Origin: Zygnema cylindricum
Taxonomy: Eukaryota > Streptophyta > Zygnematophyceae > Zygnematales > Zygnemataceae
Assembly (NCBI GenBank): GCA_037447655.1
Contig: JBBHKE010001095.1
Location: 1 to 64,000 of the forward strand
DNA length: 64,000 nt
Direction: 5' to 3'
Shown piece by piece: positions 34,975-47,638 of this stretch. The translations under genes and the position numbers were made by a program. Within the stretch, counting starts at the first letter, position 1. Each line of letters begins with the position of its first letter. Below the pieces are notes generated by a model. The model worked only from the letters and a program-made list of their open reading frames with translations. It had not been told where the DNA came from and did not search any database.

Positions 34975-35470
34975 GGGGGGGGGGGGAGAGGGGGGGGGGG
35001 GGGGGAGGGGAAGGAAGTATTGGTACATATCGTCAAAACTACGACATTACACGATTTTCATGGATTTGGTGTTCGGAACTTTGCGAGACTCAGAGGGAAG
35101 TAGTAAGAAAAAGGAGTGAGGGAAGGGAAGGGAAGGGAAGGGAGAGGAGGGAGGAGAGGAGGGGAGGGGAGGGGAGAGGAGGGGAGAGGAGAGGAGGGGA
35201 GAGGAGGGGAAGGGAGATATGGTACATATTGCACAGCTACGAACATTACACGTTTTTTATAGATTGGTTGTTCCGAACTTCGCGAAACCCGAGGAGTAAG
35301 GAAAGAGGAGGGAGAGGAGGGAGAGGGGAGAAGTCACGCGAGGAGAGGGTTGGGGAGGGGAGGGGAAGGAAGATACGGTACATATCGTCATAATTACTGA
35401 CAGTTGCCATAATTACTGGTTGGTTGTTGGAAAATTTGTGAGAACTGGATGGAAGGAATTAGAAAGGAGA
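34701..35470 (+). repeat. Polypurine 3' flank with four decaying copies of the exon-2 end
   Basis: After the stop codon the sense strand is GGGAGG-rich. The last about 80-90 bases of the coding region ([12 protein letters not shown] to the stop) recur at about 34825-34908, 35025-35120, 35222-35315 and 35376-35470, with progressively weaker identity and a spacing near 200 bases. A G homopolymer region lies at 34935-35000. Confidence 0.82.
34935..35002 (+). repeat. G homopolymer region
   Basis: A run of about 37 consecutive G followed by further runs broken by single A. It has very strong G-quadruplex potential, and its true length is doubtful because such runs assemble poorly. Confidence 0.85.
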
Positions 35471-38419
35471 GTACGAAATCAGAAAGAGGAGCAAGGAGTA
35501 AGAAAGGGGAGTAAAGGAAGGGAAAGGGGGAGCGAGGGGAGGAGAGGGGAGAAGAGTGGAAGGGGAGGGAAGGGAAGGAAAGGGAAGTAAAGTGAAAGCT
35601 GCAGGGGAAGGAAATGGTGAAACTTTAGGAAAGAAAGGAAATTGAGGGTTTTTAACACTACAAGGGGTCTGTGACTAGGGGAAATCCAATGGTATGTGGG
35701 AGAGAGAAAGGGAGGGAGAGGAGAGCTTAGGATACTGATTAGTGTTGGGAAGTGCTCTCAATAATTAGTATGGTGAAGGAAATCCTATTGTTGTGTGACA
35801 TTGGATGACATGTGATGTCGAGTTTCGGGGTGACACTTTGATATCATAGGATGTCAAGGTATAAAATATTTGAACGTTTTGAGATTTTCTTTTATTTTTT
35901 TCCTAATTTCCTTTGTCAAGATTTTAGCTTTTTTTTTTGGTTTAAATTTCAGTGTTGGCCTGTTTTACAGTTCGAAGGTCGATTTGAGTACATAAAATTG
36001 CGTTTCATCCCATGTTTTTCCTAAACTTTTGGTAACGTTTTTGATTTTTTTTAGTTGAAATAGTCGTTAGTTTAAAATGTGGAAGACTGTCTATCGATGT
36101 CATGTGACTTTGTGTGACTTTTGGTCACCAATTTTCTGCATGAATTGGTGCAATTAGACCAAAATTCTCACACCATAAGAAGGATTTATATTTCCTCATT
36201 TTTCCAGAGATCTGTAGAATCACCCATATCTTATGTTTAGCTGATTTTGTAGTTCACAGATTTCGCAGTTTATCACCATTTATCTTTTCAAACTGTCTTA
36301 GTAGTACATACCATAGTGTCAAGAAATTTAGGCATCATTTTTCGAATAAAAACTTTTCAAGTATCTAAAAGCTTCTTCTATCTTCTATCAGTTGGTGATG
36401 CTTTGGCCTCTTTGTCTCTTTTATATTTAAAAGATGAGTACAAAAAATGATGATGGCAAAAAATGATGATGACAAAAAATGATGAAGAAATGATGTTGCA
36501 ACTTCGGCTTGTGGGCACATATTTCAATAGTCAAAGATGGGTCTTTCAAATTCTTAGGATAAAAGTCTGGATGGATTGCCAGAGGGTGTTAACATATTTT
36601 GGGAGGGTGGGTGTTTTCAATTTCAAATGATGATGATGATAAAGACGATGGTCATACATATGATATGTTTATGTGTGCATCAGGCTTAAGAAGTGAAAAC
36701 ATGTGCATGCAAGCTCCACAATCCAATCATTATTTACAGTGGATGTTCCTTCACAAAGTTGCTTAAGTTTTTGCTATTAATAGTTACTTTGTGATGCCTA
36801 CAGTACACTCGCAGTCTCTATTAGCGTTTAGAATGAAATAGTATGACTGTTTTGGTGTTATTAATCCTATTTGTGGCGTAAATGATGTTGACCATTGTGA
36901 ATCATAAGACATATTAGCATTAAGTAAGAATGTTTACCCAAGCCAAACACTCTCTAGCAACACAGTCCGGCCCGTTTGATCCTAGCCACTCACTCCCAAT
37001 TATTAACTGAAGCCACTCTATTTTGTGCACAGAAGGCAAAATGAATGGGGACTGTATCGGTGTGCTCCATATTGTTAATTTCGTGCTTTTTATTCATGAA
37101 AGTGCATTGATCACTTCGGCCCACACGTTTTTACTAAAATTCAATCACAATAGCGTTTGTTTAACTATTTGTAATGTTGTGTGCCCATCCCTCATCTTTT
37201 ATGCTTAACCAATTGTGGGTTGTGACCCATAAGACAAAATAAGATAGCACGTTTTGAACATTATTGTACGAGCTTCACGTTTTGTTCAGTTTACAAAATG
37301 TTTTGTACAGAAGAAAAACAATAATTATTACGAAAGCACAATGCTAAACCATTGGAGTACAGCAAAGCCAAAACTGAAAAATGAACGTGAAGGGAAGCGC
37401 GCAAAACGGAAAAACAACATGAAAGAAATACACAGACGAAGGGCACGGAAAACAAAGACTCTCAAAATAGCAACATTCTGTAAAGCAAGGGGGCAACAGT
37501 GTGCTTTATCTGACATTACCTAACCAAACAGGAACATGTGTCAAGATCAACGAGAAGCAACTTCGTAAATCCCCCAAGCCCGGGGAACACGCTGAGGGAG
37601 TTCCGGAGAACCCCGATGATCCACAACCACAATAGCCGACCGAAGGAGGATAGAAGGCTGCAGTCTTTGTAAAGCAACAAAAAAACATTGACAGCAAAAA
37701 GAGCTTTGGACTAAGCAGGAGGACTCCCAAGAACCCGTCTGTCAAAACAACGCCGACCACCATGTCCGAAACAAAAATTGCACATAAGTACGGTTTAACA
37801 GTTCCATGTCTTTACTGATTATTCAATAGAGATTGAACGACAGTCACTTCACTCGGGGAGTTTCGTTAAACGCTGACGACCATTTGTGAAGTATGGCAAG
37901 AACATCCCACAAAATGTGTTTTTGTACTTTTGCTAAGTTCGCATTAGTAGTTGATATTTTGACATCATATTTTAAGATAACGTACAAAAATGTTTGAACT
38001 TCAAACTACCACCTAAATAGTGATGTTCGTTCACCATTTCTGCACATTGTTCCATGGCTGTGACAGAAAATCCATCGGCAGCGAAAACAACAGTTAGCTT
38101 TTGGGGCAAAATTGGACCAAGATTGACTATGATGTTAAATAACAGTCATAAAAAGATCACAAACACTTCGCGGAGAATTTACACAGATGAACCATGAAGA
38201 CATTACAAGAAAACGAAGCATTAAGCACATCAACCACCAATAACATGTAGAAAGGGACAAACTGAAAAAACGTGGAGCTTTCCGTGGACATTATTATTAA
38301 AAGACCAAAGGTCAACATGTCATCTACATTATCCCTGCCAACTATTTCTTCACTTTCCAAGACCTTTCAACACATTGTACTTATTGAGGCCCGGTAGGAG
38401 CAATTGTGACAGAAAAAAA
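35471..38419. other. Intergenic stretch, no gene supported
   Basis: AT-rich with short GATGAT clusters near 36430-36490 and 36625-36640. Frames at 37254-37523 (+) and 37506-37763 (-) have no family motif and no splice context, so I leave them out. The end of the PAT10-like gene begins at 38420. Confidence 0.4.
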
Positions 38420-41400
38420 TCAGATACAACATTTGAAATAATCAGGATTACAGACATTGTGTCCTTCTGCCATCCTCTCCATCTCGGCTACTGGTGGAAG
38501 TTCATAATTAGGGTACACTGTAGTTGGAGTACAGCAAAAACTGTAAATATTTTGCCATAGACCTTTGCTGAAAGGATGGATTTTCTCCGGAACATGCCTA
38601 AATCAAGAAAACAGAAGGCACAACGACATCCAGTCGAGTGTCAGCTAGAGAATTTTTATTTTGATTTTTATTTATTTATCTATTTATTTATTATTATTAT
38701 TGTTATTTTGGTTATTCGCCCAGAAAAAAAGACACACATGAATGACATCCATATTATATTTAGTAGAAAAAGAACTTGAATATATTCTATGACAGTTTTT
38801 CTCCAACTTTCAAGATCTGTTTACAACTTTGACAAATACGCGGATTGGAGAAAGGGATACAAACAGACAGTAACTTCATGGGGAAAGTTGAATAGATTCC
38901 ATTACTGCAATTATCTTATAAGTCACAAAGAGATCAATGCCACAAGTTGGTTAGGAAGCCAGTAAAAGACTAGGGAATACATGACAAAAACGCGAACCTC
39001 AAGTAAGGTATTCGTGTCCTCCTGGTTGTTTCGTAGGTTGTCTGATTTGTCAAAACCAAATATCTGCAAACAGAATGGATCATACAAATATAAAGATCAG
39101 ACACGATAACAACATCGACAAATTTAAGAAAGCAGATGATGAAAGCTTTGGGAAGCATAAACATGGAGAAACCTAATATTGACCACATGGACAAACAGCA
39201 CATATGATTTGGTGTAACAAAGTGACAGACGCCCTTATTATCTTACACAATTCGTACTCTAGACTATTTCAGATCGAATTCCAGTTCCATTTGCAAGATA
39301 AGATAGCATTTCAATATTGTATCGCAGCTCGTCTGCAATATTTACTGCAGGTTGCCATAGGACGCATCGTATCGTGATGATGTAGGAGTATAGGAGAGTA
39401 AATTACCCATCATGAAAATTTACTTTCAGAACTAGTTTTGATATCGACCAGGTGCAGTTTGCAATATCGATGGGACCTGAGATAACGCAAAGACCTACAG
39501 CCAGGGCTTTTGTGATAAGTATTTAAAGGGCATCGATACAGGTATGCCAGCTTTCATGAGAGCCAAAATTATTGTGTGACAAATTGTTCTTTTTTGGCCA
39601 TATGTTGGTTCGTACAACTGTGAAACTGTTTGATTGAACATATGGACTCTATCTCACGTGAACTCCAACTGATATGACCTAATGCTGATAGGCGGTTTCA
39701 TGACATGAGCACTTTTGACTGTGCAATTGTCTCTGTAGACCCATTGTCATACACGCATTATTGCTATAAAAAGTCTTGACACAAAAAATAAAAGATAGGT
39801 GCAAAAGATAGTATGCTCCAAAAATTCGTTTCTATCTACTTCTACAAATTGTACTTCGAGAGTCCTTTTGCAGAAACAAAGGCTGCAGTCATTTGTCATG
39901 CACCAAGTTCCAGCAATGTAACTGGATCATGTTGGTAGAGTATTTCCAAAACGTCCCACGGGTTATAGAGCAATGATACCAGTCTTCGACAGATTACAAT
40001 TTGTAATTTTGTAAAATCATGCAAATAGTTTTTGGTACGTTTTGTACTTCTGTACATGGGTACTTCTGTACCTGATTTTCCATACTTTACTAGCATACAC
40101 TTGCAACCTATAAGTAGTATATCATATTCCTATAGCAAAAACATTGAGAAAATATCACGACGGACGGATATGCAACAGTCTTTCAACATTATAAATCCTT
40201 GCCGCTCATTCTGCCTCCATTATTGATTCGTACAGGAGCTTAAATGAATCAGCAATCAATATAAGTCACTGACCTAATCCTGTATGCTTTGCAGTACTGA
40301 TCTTAAACAGATGGAGGAAACTGATAGATTAAAAAAAAGGGGGGGGGGGGCGAAATTTTAAGACACAAATAAGATATGTCTCATCCAATGCATGAGCAGC
40401 AGGGGACCTACAAGGAGAGAGACTCACGTGTGAAACCCTAGGAGTATTACAAGGAACACTCCCAGCGAAAAAAGTATTAAGGCCAAAACGAATGCTAAGA
40501 AAGTGTGGAGTATCCTGCAAAACCAAGAAGAAACAATTGCCCCAGTAGTGCCACATATCCTCCAGTAAATCGAAAAAGAATCATATTTGCTAATGACATC
40601 ACACTTCAACTAGACTTGTCACTAAATCCCGAAGGACAAAAAGTGCAAAACGTTTAAGTGAGATTATACTGCAAGATTTTCTCACCAAATGTCCATCCGG
40701 CTCTCCCAACCAAAGGCTGATAAGCTGATAATGAAGGTCCAGCATACCAGAACTGACTCAAATAAGAGATACCACCTGCAAAAGGAAAAAGAATAAGGAT
40801 GGATGAACTGTTTATAGTTAATCAGAGTAACAACACTGAGTACCAAACATTTTCAAGCTTAATATAAAAACAGCCCAAACCCAGATCTCAGGTAGACAAC
40901 AAGAAACCCTGCAAGTTCTGTCATAGCAAAATCCTGTCACCAACTCAATCTACCAAATGGTTAACAGGCTTAAAACATTTTGAGCTGGATTACAGTAACA
41001 GCTTTCTTATTTTTGTTCTTCACAGGCTCGAAGATCAAGAAAAATCGCGCAATACAAAAGAAAAAAAACTTTACATAAACCTGTCTGCTTTAGATATACT
41101 TAGCAATGTGGAACTGGCAGATACATGCAGACCTTATGAGGCATCAAAATTCTCAGTATGCTTAGGAAAGAAAAAACACCAAATTCTTGTGTTTTATACT
41201 GGTGCCCCTTATTCAATATTGGAAAGACTTCAAAATGGGTGTCTGTACTCCTCGACATACCGACAAGACCTTTGACAGCAAGTTAACAATGTACAACACC
41301 GCAACCATAAAAGCATAAAAAAAAAACATTAACCATACAGCCGTTCATATGCAAGAGGATTGATCAATAGGACCACGCATCAGTATGACCATCAGCAAAA

Positions 41401-44400
41401 TGTAAATGATGACCCCATGTTATTTAAAAAAAAAAATCAAATGTAGTTTCATTCAGTGGTATCTGTAACACGAGCAGCGAACAATTTTCTCCATATGAAA
41501 ACTCCAAATTGGCCCATATTAGTCTGTGTAAAACACACTGTATTAACCGAGTGTTGTATTTCGGCACTTTTGCAATATATAGCTGCCATCTTTTGCGTGT
41601 CACTATCATTCGGCCATACATTTGAAAAAATACCAATACGATGCCATGAGATACGCTACACGATTTCCAATACAATACCAATGGCGTACCCCAAAATTGA
41701 GATATTACTAACTTAAGATAGTACCAAGTTGAACTGACAGTTAGCTTTAATGAGTTTCACAACACCTGATTTCCTTTTAAAATGGCGGATAAGGGTTTCG
41801 GGTTACGGTTTGCGCTCCAACATGGGATTCGGATGGGTAACTCAGTGTAATTTTTCACAATTTTTTTTTCTAATCTAAAGCCTTGCCCCATCATGTCCCA
41901 CATCATCACTTTCGGAAAACGAACAATGAGACTGAACATTTTTATCATTTATTATAGAATCCGCATATTCATTCCTTCATTATACAGGATGGTATCAGCA
42001 TGGGATGAATCGTTTGCATTGGCACATTTTACATCGCTGTACAGATACATTTCTAATATGACAGCATTTTTATTTCCATCGGCATATATTGAATATATTG
42101 GTGTTTTTGTATACATTGATCTTCGCAGTGAAGCGGCGAACCAGATATTGGTTTTTTTTAAACGATATGTGACACCACATAAATCTCCCAAAAGAACACG
42201 ATAGCACATTCAGCACTTGCCTAACAGAAGTCAAAATACAATCTGCTGTTTGGGAAAAACTAGGGGGGCAACGCAACATGAATACACCATATAAAGCTGA
42301 GTAAAACAACTAGACATCACAAAAGAAGGAAGATAGGAAAAAAAGATTAGGGTCTACACCAGACTAGGAAGCAAAAAATCCCCACAAGAAAGTAGGAACC
42401 TTACCAGAAACGGAAATGATTCCGTTGTCCTATGCATGTGCCAACCCAAAAGCAGTGGTGATCAAACCGAAGTACACATTTGTCACAATCATGACAGTGT
42501 TTGGTTCTCATCGGTTGCCATACTTCACAATATGGACAACGCCGATTGCTGATAGAAACACAAACGACAATTTACACATGTCAGTAACACGTCCCTTTAC
42601 AATTGAAAACTCAAACAATATTGGAAGATTTTTTAGATAACATCAGACAACATATACAAGGCGGTCAGAAAATTTGAGAAAAAATTGTAGCCGAGGGAGG
42701 ACAAGTCTATATTTTATTTATTTACATTTTTGCCCTTCCAACTTGAACAACTTTGGGGAGACAAGAGAGACAAATAAAGGCCACTAAAAAATCAACAAAA
42801 ACGGCCAAATCTGCGCAGATTAGTAATTCAAAATATGTAAAAAAAATACCAGAACATTGTTGACCTCATAAATCTTACAATTAAGGGTAAATATTCCACA
42901 ATTTTTTTTTCATAAAACCCAAAGCAACTAAAATGTGTAGGTGGAGTCTCCATCACACCTGTCAGTTCTCCTTAACAATTCGGGGTTTGGCCGAACTATT
43001 TGTCGCTGATTGTGCCACTTTAGGAAAGCAGATACTCTCTGCTGAAAACTGGCTGATTTATGCAACGCAGGAATTACTGTAGATGAATTTAAACTCTCAC
43101 TAGTCGGCAAAAGTCCTTCAGTCGAAGAAGATCCAGAGTTATTTCTTGAAGGCGAGTCCACTTGCACATCCACAGATTGCCTGTTGCGAAACAAGAGAAA
43201 TGGGTCCAAACATCTACCGACCAAATGATATAATGTTTAAAATCTGTTCCGTCGTTTCAATCACTAAACTGAACATTTGAAACAAAATGCCTATACAAGG
43301 CCATATTCAAACCCAGAGTTCTGTAATTCTTTGGACAAAAAGTCAGTTTAAACTGGCAAACAATTCCAATTGTGTCATAATTGCAGGGCTAAAGCAATGT
43401 TTGAAGTTAAACGGCTAACATTGCATGAATCCCTGAACACACCATTAATCACAAGACTGGCACTGGGCGCTAGTTTTTCATACCCAAAATACTACCACCC
43501 ACAAATTTAAGAAAAAACGAGTAGTGGACCCACTAATAGACTTTTCACAAGTACAGAACACAACAAATTTGCTTGTATTTGTCAATTGTAGATCTTATCA
43601 CTGCCTAACTTACAGTGATTCGGAAATTCCATTTTGGCTTCCCACTTCCACTGCATTTTCAGTTGCTTCCATAATCTCTTGTACATATCTGAAGAACAGC
43701 AACAAGCATTCTGGTGTCAGTGGTAGCAGGGCAGTTTACAGATTGAAAACACCATGACCACCCTTTTATATATTGATATGCATTTATAGGTTACTGCAAA
43801 ATAATCACTTAATCTAACAAAACATATGTTACAACATCCATTACTGTAGAGAAAACATTTAGCATCAAAAAAAAAAACTAGTACTTACTGTATGATCAGG
43901 GTATAGGCCTGTACTTAACTCGCATACTGTTATTACATTAAAAATCGGATATCATAGTTGTGGGTGACATTTCTGAACAATATAGTATTAATTACATGAC
44001 AAATAGTACTGTAAAACATAAAGAAGAGGCTCACAGAACTTTCGTTATCCTCACCCTCAACACACATGGATAATGGTACTTTGCAATTACGTGCTGAGAC
44101 TCCTTCCTTTACTACTCTCAGCAGCTAAAATTATTGAAGTTTACCCAGGCGAAGAGCCAGAAGTGATGTAGTACTCGACAACCGTAAGAAAAAGTAAGAC
44201 GCTGTAAGAGCCCAAGTACCTGCAAGCACCACACAGTAGAAAGTACCAACTTTACAAAAAACAGTCGAAGGATACACCTGTACTCCACAAAGAACACCAG
44301 TCTGACATGCCCCAAACAACCCCTGACACCTACCAACCAATAACAAGGATAATAGGCATCGAAATCTTAACAGTAGTCACCTTATTTAAGAGCACAAGAC

Positions 44401-44564
44401 AATGGACTATCAAATATGAACATGATTACAGGCATCAAAAGCTTACCAGTAGTCACCTTCTTTGAGAGCATGAGACAATGGAGTATCAAATATGAACAAT
44501 GCACCAATCAACGTCCCGTGGATGACCACCCATGCTATCCTTGCATTCCAAGCAAGAGAGCCAG
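38420..44564 (-). CDS. PAT10-like DHHC protein S-acyltransferase (5' end missing)
   Basis: Transfers palmitate to cysteines of membrane proteins; Arabidopsis PAT10 acts at the Golgi and tonoplast. Exons in transcript order are 44564-44447, 44219-44145, 43688-43614, 43180-42959, 42548-42405, 40775-40686, 40514-40428, 39063-38998 and 38597-38420. All nine have GT/AG borders and agree in phase. They encode TM1 (IAWVVIHGTLIGALFIFD), TM2 ending YYITSGSSPG, a Ser-rich linker, the zinc-binding DHHC domain (RTKHCHDCDKCVLRFDHHC, FWVGTCIGQRNHF), TM3 and TM4, the TTxE motif as LTNQTTYE followed by RRTRIPYL, and a Cys-rich tail ending FKCCI, stop TGA. The catalytic Cys of DHHC is present and no lesion is visible. 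TSGSSPG, WQPMRTKHC and HHCFWVGTCIGQ place it with PAT10 rather than other plant PATs. The first exon(s) should lie between 44565 and about 46270 but were not identified. Confidence 0.9.
44355..44421 (-). repeat. Tandem copy of a PAT10 exon end, with dead donor site
   Basis: 67 bases match 44431-44497 at about 88% identity. The original covers the last 51 bases of the TM1 exon plus its GTAAGC donor. In the copy the donor reads TTAAG after TACTG, so GT is lost. The copy lies in the intron just downstream of the real exon end. Confidence 0.8.
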
Positions 44565-46278
44565 CTGCAGGAAATCACAGGAAATGATATTAATTTCGAA
44601 TAAACTACCGAAATCATTATCTGGATAGCCAGTGACTTGAGTTTTATCAATTTCACATACGCAACATGCCACAAAGAAGAAATAAACGGCAACCCTGGAT
44701 GATGTTGAACGAAAAAGGTCTCAAGGCCTTACAAAAGAGACATGTAACAGAAATGCAAACATAAACTCTGTCACATTTTATCCCTGGCATAAGCCATAAT
44801 CCACCAATTTATGAAAGCGGAGCTGTCGTCAAATATTGATGCATAGCCTGCTCTATATTTTTCTACAGGAATTCTCCTAAATCACAGAAGGAATAACTAA
44901 AATCCAGCCGAAATTCCCGATGGGAGCACAGCTCAGAAATCACATTCATGGGGCAAAATAATCAGCTTTTCTACCTTGGGCTACACACTAAATCCACTGA
45001 TAAATTGTGTGGTAACCGTATTTGAAATTGACACATGACAAACGGGACTGTTCAAAAAATTGTGAAGTTCCGTGAATAAAACAAAAAACATGTTACTAAA
45101 ATTACTCAAATCCATACATGTTCCATGCCAATATCTACTTAAATGCAGGTTATCACACAGGCACAAACACCTAATAAATAAACACATCTCGGACAGAATA
45201 AAAGGGACAGTCAGACCTAGGCTGGATCACGCCAGTGTTAGTCCACTAAATTTCATCGAATCAGTACAACAAGCACAAAACTTTGCTTTTGCTGAATGAA
45301 AACTTTTTTCGGGTGTTTGAAAGAGTAAAACCTTCTTCAATTTAAGGCATTTCCCAGAGATGGATCCAAGAATATGCTATGGTACAATTGACACATGATA
45401 CCGGATTATATAAAAATCTTGGCATGTGTTAACAAGTGGACAACATCCAGACTGATAAAAATAAAAAGTGCACCTTCCTTTTCCTTGATGTAGTTTACAT
45501 AGAAGGAGGATGCCATGATTCGACTCTTTGGTAAATACATTAACAATCCACACTATTAACTGTCTTACACAATAGCTCACTTCACAGATACAATAACCAA
45601 AAAAACTGAATAATGTTATTTGAAACGAAAAAAGGTGGAATCTCCAGTGCTATTCAAATCGACAATGTTGGTGGAGGATATTGTACCTTCTTTCAAACGT
45701 TGTGCAGACACGGCTGACGAATAATTTTGACCACCGTTGTTAACAGCAGGCTGGGGAACAGTAGGCGTTGACCAAGGGAGGCGAAAACCAGGGCATTGGG
45801 AAGAGGAGCACATACCCTGACACTCGGCTGGAAGCGACACAAAAAGCATTGAAATTTAGATGAAAGTTTGAGAGCAAACCAGGAAACTATAACGTGGCGA
45901 TTGCTGTCATGGAGGACGTTGGATGCTTCAAAAATAAGTGGGGACAGCACTCGGTGGTAAATCAACAGAAAATGAGTTACGGAGAGAAGGGGCGATAAGT
46001 CAGAGAGATGCAATGGCTGCTATTGTCAGATCATCCAGCTCAAGATTTTGAGCAGTCTGACGTCACCTTTTGTGAGAAAGTGCTGACGATTAAACGTCCA
46101 ATACTCGCACTTAAAAAAAATAAAATGTAATACGGGATTTCCACATACCGTAACATCCACCCCTATTACAGTTCCATGTCGTAACAAATGGCATAGCGAT
46201 ACATCGGCAGACAATGTGTCAGGGATCTCCCGATACGAGGTGACGCTGAACTGCTGAAGTGCTCGCGCATGTCTACGC
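44565..46278. other. Probable 5' region of the PAT10-like gene; no exon assigned
   Basis: Several minus-strand frames exist (for example 45616-45849 and 46026-46214) with plausible donors such as GTATGT, but none resembles the expected N-terminus. The first exon(s) and promoter are inferred to be here. Confidence 0.35.
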
Positions 46279-46902
46279 TACACCGCCAATCGCTATTAGC
46301 GTTGTGTACACTAATACCGTCCCGCTTTTTTTTCGTTTTATTCTCCATTAGCGTAGTTCATTCTATTTTTTTCTTTACTCTATTTAAGGTTAATTTGTTG
46401 GTACCGTACAAATTTGAAGTACGTCATCGTTTAATTAGTGTGGTGTACGGACAGGGTCAGACCGTACAAAATCGTACATTTGTAAGTAAAAAGGTACAAT
46501 TCATTATGTTTAATAGCCGCGGACGCATGAGAATGTGCGGTCTTAAAAGGTGTTCATTACGGGTCGTAAAAAATTACGTTCGCACATATTTGACCAACAA
46601 CCGCATGGTCGACAGTGTGAACGTCAAACATATTCACCTGAGGAAAGTCATGTTTTTCAGTAAATGACCGTAACTGAATGCAATGTTGCGCCGGCGTATT
46701 ACTGTAACTTTCATATATAGGGTTTCAACTCCTAATTAGGTTCCTTGTAAGCAGTTATAGTTATTATTAATGCTATTTTATGGTTATGGTTCAATTAGGT
46801 AAAAGTTTATGGTATTATGGTGAAAATGGATCCATTTAGTATAGATGTCAATTGTAATATGGTGTCCATCACAAAATAAAGTAAACGTTTATGTTAATAC
46901 GG
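46279..46902. mobile_element. CACCGC-end MITE relative, about 624 bp, ending at an assembly gap
   Basis: It begins TACACCGCCAATCGCTATTAG and is about 95% identical to 49741-50362. Its first about 270 bp match the TA-flanked MITE at 30598, but the rest of the interior differs. The copy stops at the N run, so its right end is unknown. Confidence 0.75.
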
Positions 46903-46912
46903 NNNNNNNNNN
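46903..46912. other. Assembly gap (10 N)
   Basis: Ten N placed exactly where the repeat copy ends. The length is probably a placeholder. Confidence 0.98.
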
Positions 46913-47189
46913 ATTGTAAATTGACGACATTTCAAAAAAATTGACAGGCGTTGACAAGCAAATTGACAATTTTAAGAGCACATTAAGAAAATTCTAAATG
47001 ATCTAAAAAGTGTGAGAGAAAATGAACAAAGAAAATATACAGAGAAGATTCCACATTAAACACACTATGACATTCACAAAGTTAAAGTAAAAACAATATT
47101 CACAAAGTTGAAGAAGGTAGAAACAAATAAAACCAAGGCAAATTTGCACCTTCATAAAACCCGACAATCAAAATGTGCGAGTAAAACAA

Positions 47190-47400
47190 AAACTAGAGGG
47201 AGAGAGGTAGAGGGAGAGGGAAAGAGAAAAGAGGCAAAGGAAGAGGGAGAGGGAGAGTCACAGACAGGGAGGGAGAGGCGGAGGGAGAGTGCCGGACAGG
47301 GAGGGAGAGGAAGAGGGAGAGGAAAAGGAGGATACGTAGGGGGAGGGAGAGGGAGAAAAAGAAAGAGCGAGAGAGAGGGACAGAGGCAAATACGAGAAGT
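47190..47400. repeat. Polypurine tract
   Basis: GGGAGA-type low complexity on the + strand, pyrimidine on the sense strand of the orphan exon next to it. A complementary C/T tract follows at 47756-47822. Confidence 0.8.
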
Positions 47401-47431
47401 AAAATTTCAAGATGATATTTACACAAGTCAC

Positions 47432-47638
47432 CTTGCTAATTATGAAACCCGATTGGTCCATCTCCGATTGCATCGCTGGAGGTAAATAAGAAACTATGGT
47501 TCCCGACAAAGCAACATTTTCTTCCGTACGGTTTGCAGGAGGAAAAGGCAACGCTTCTCCCGCGGCCGGCCAAATTCTTGACGAATTTCCCCCGCTCGCA
47601 CCTTCAATAATGTTTCCATATTCGGAGACTCCAGCTAT
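47432..47638 (-). CDS. Orphan exon of an unrecognised gene
   Basis: 207 bases, phase 0 on both sides, with acceptor ATTGCAG and donor GTGACT. The 69 residues are codon-like and non-repetitive (begins IAGVSEYGNIIEG; contains WPAAGEALPFPP and SGTIVSYLPPAMQSEMDQ). I do not recognise the family. No matching exons were found in the neighbouring sequence, which is full of transposons and a gap, so the other exons are either lost or distant. Confidence 0.45.

Noticed and set aside
37506-37763. Minus-strand frame with GCGSSGFSGTPSACSPGLG
   Set aside because: Looks somewhat protein-like but has no start context, splice sites or recognised family; too weak to call.
45616-46214. Minus-strand frames as first exon of the PAT10-like gene
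   Set aside because: None gives the expected N-terminus or the required phase-1 end; I left the 5' exon unassigned.
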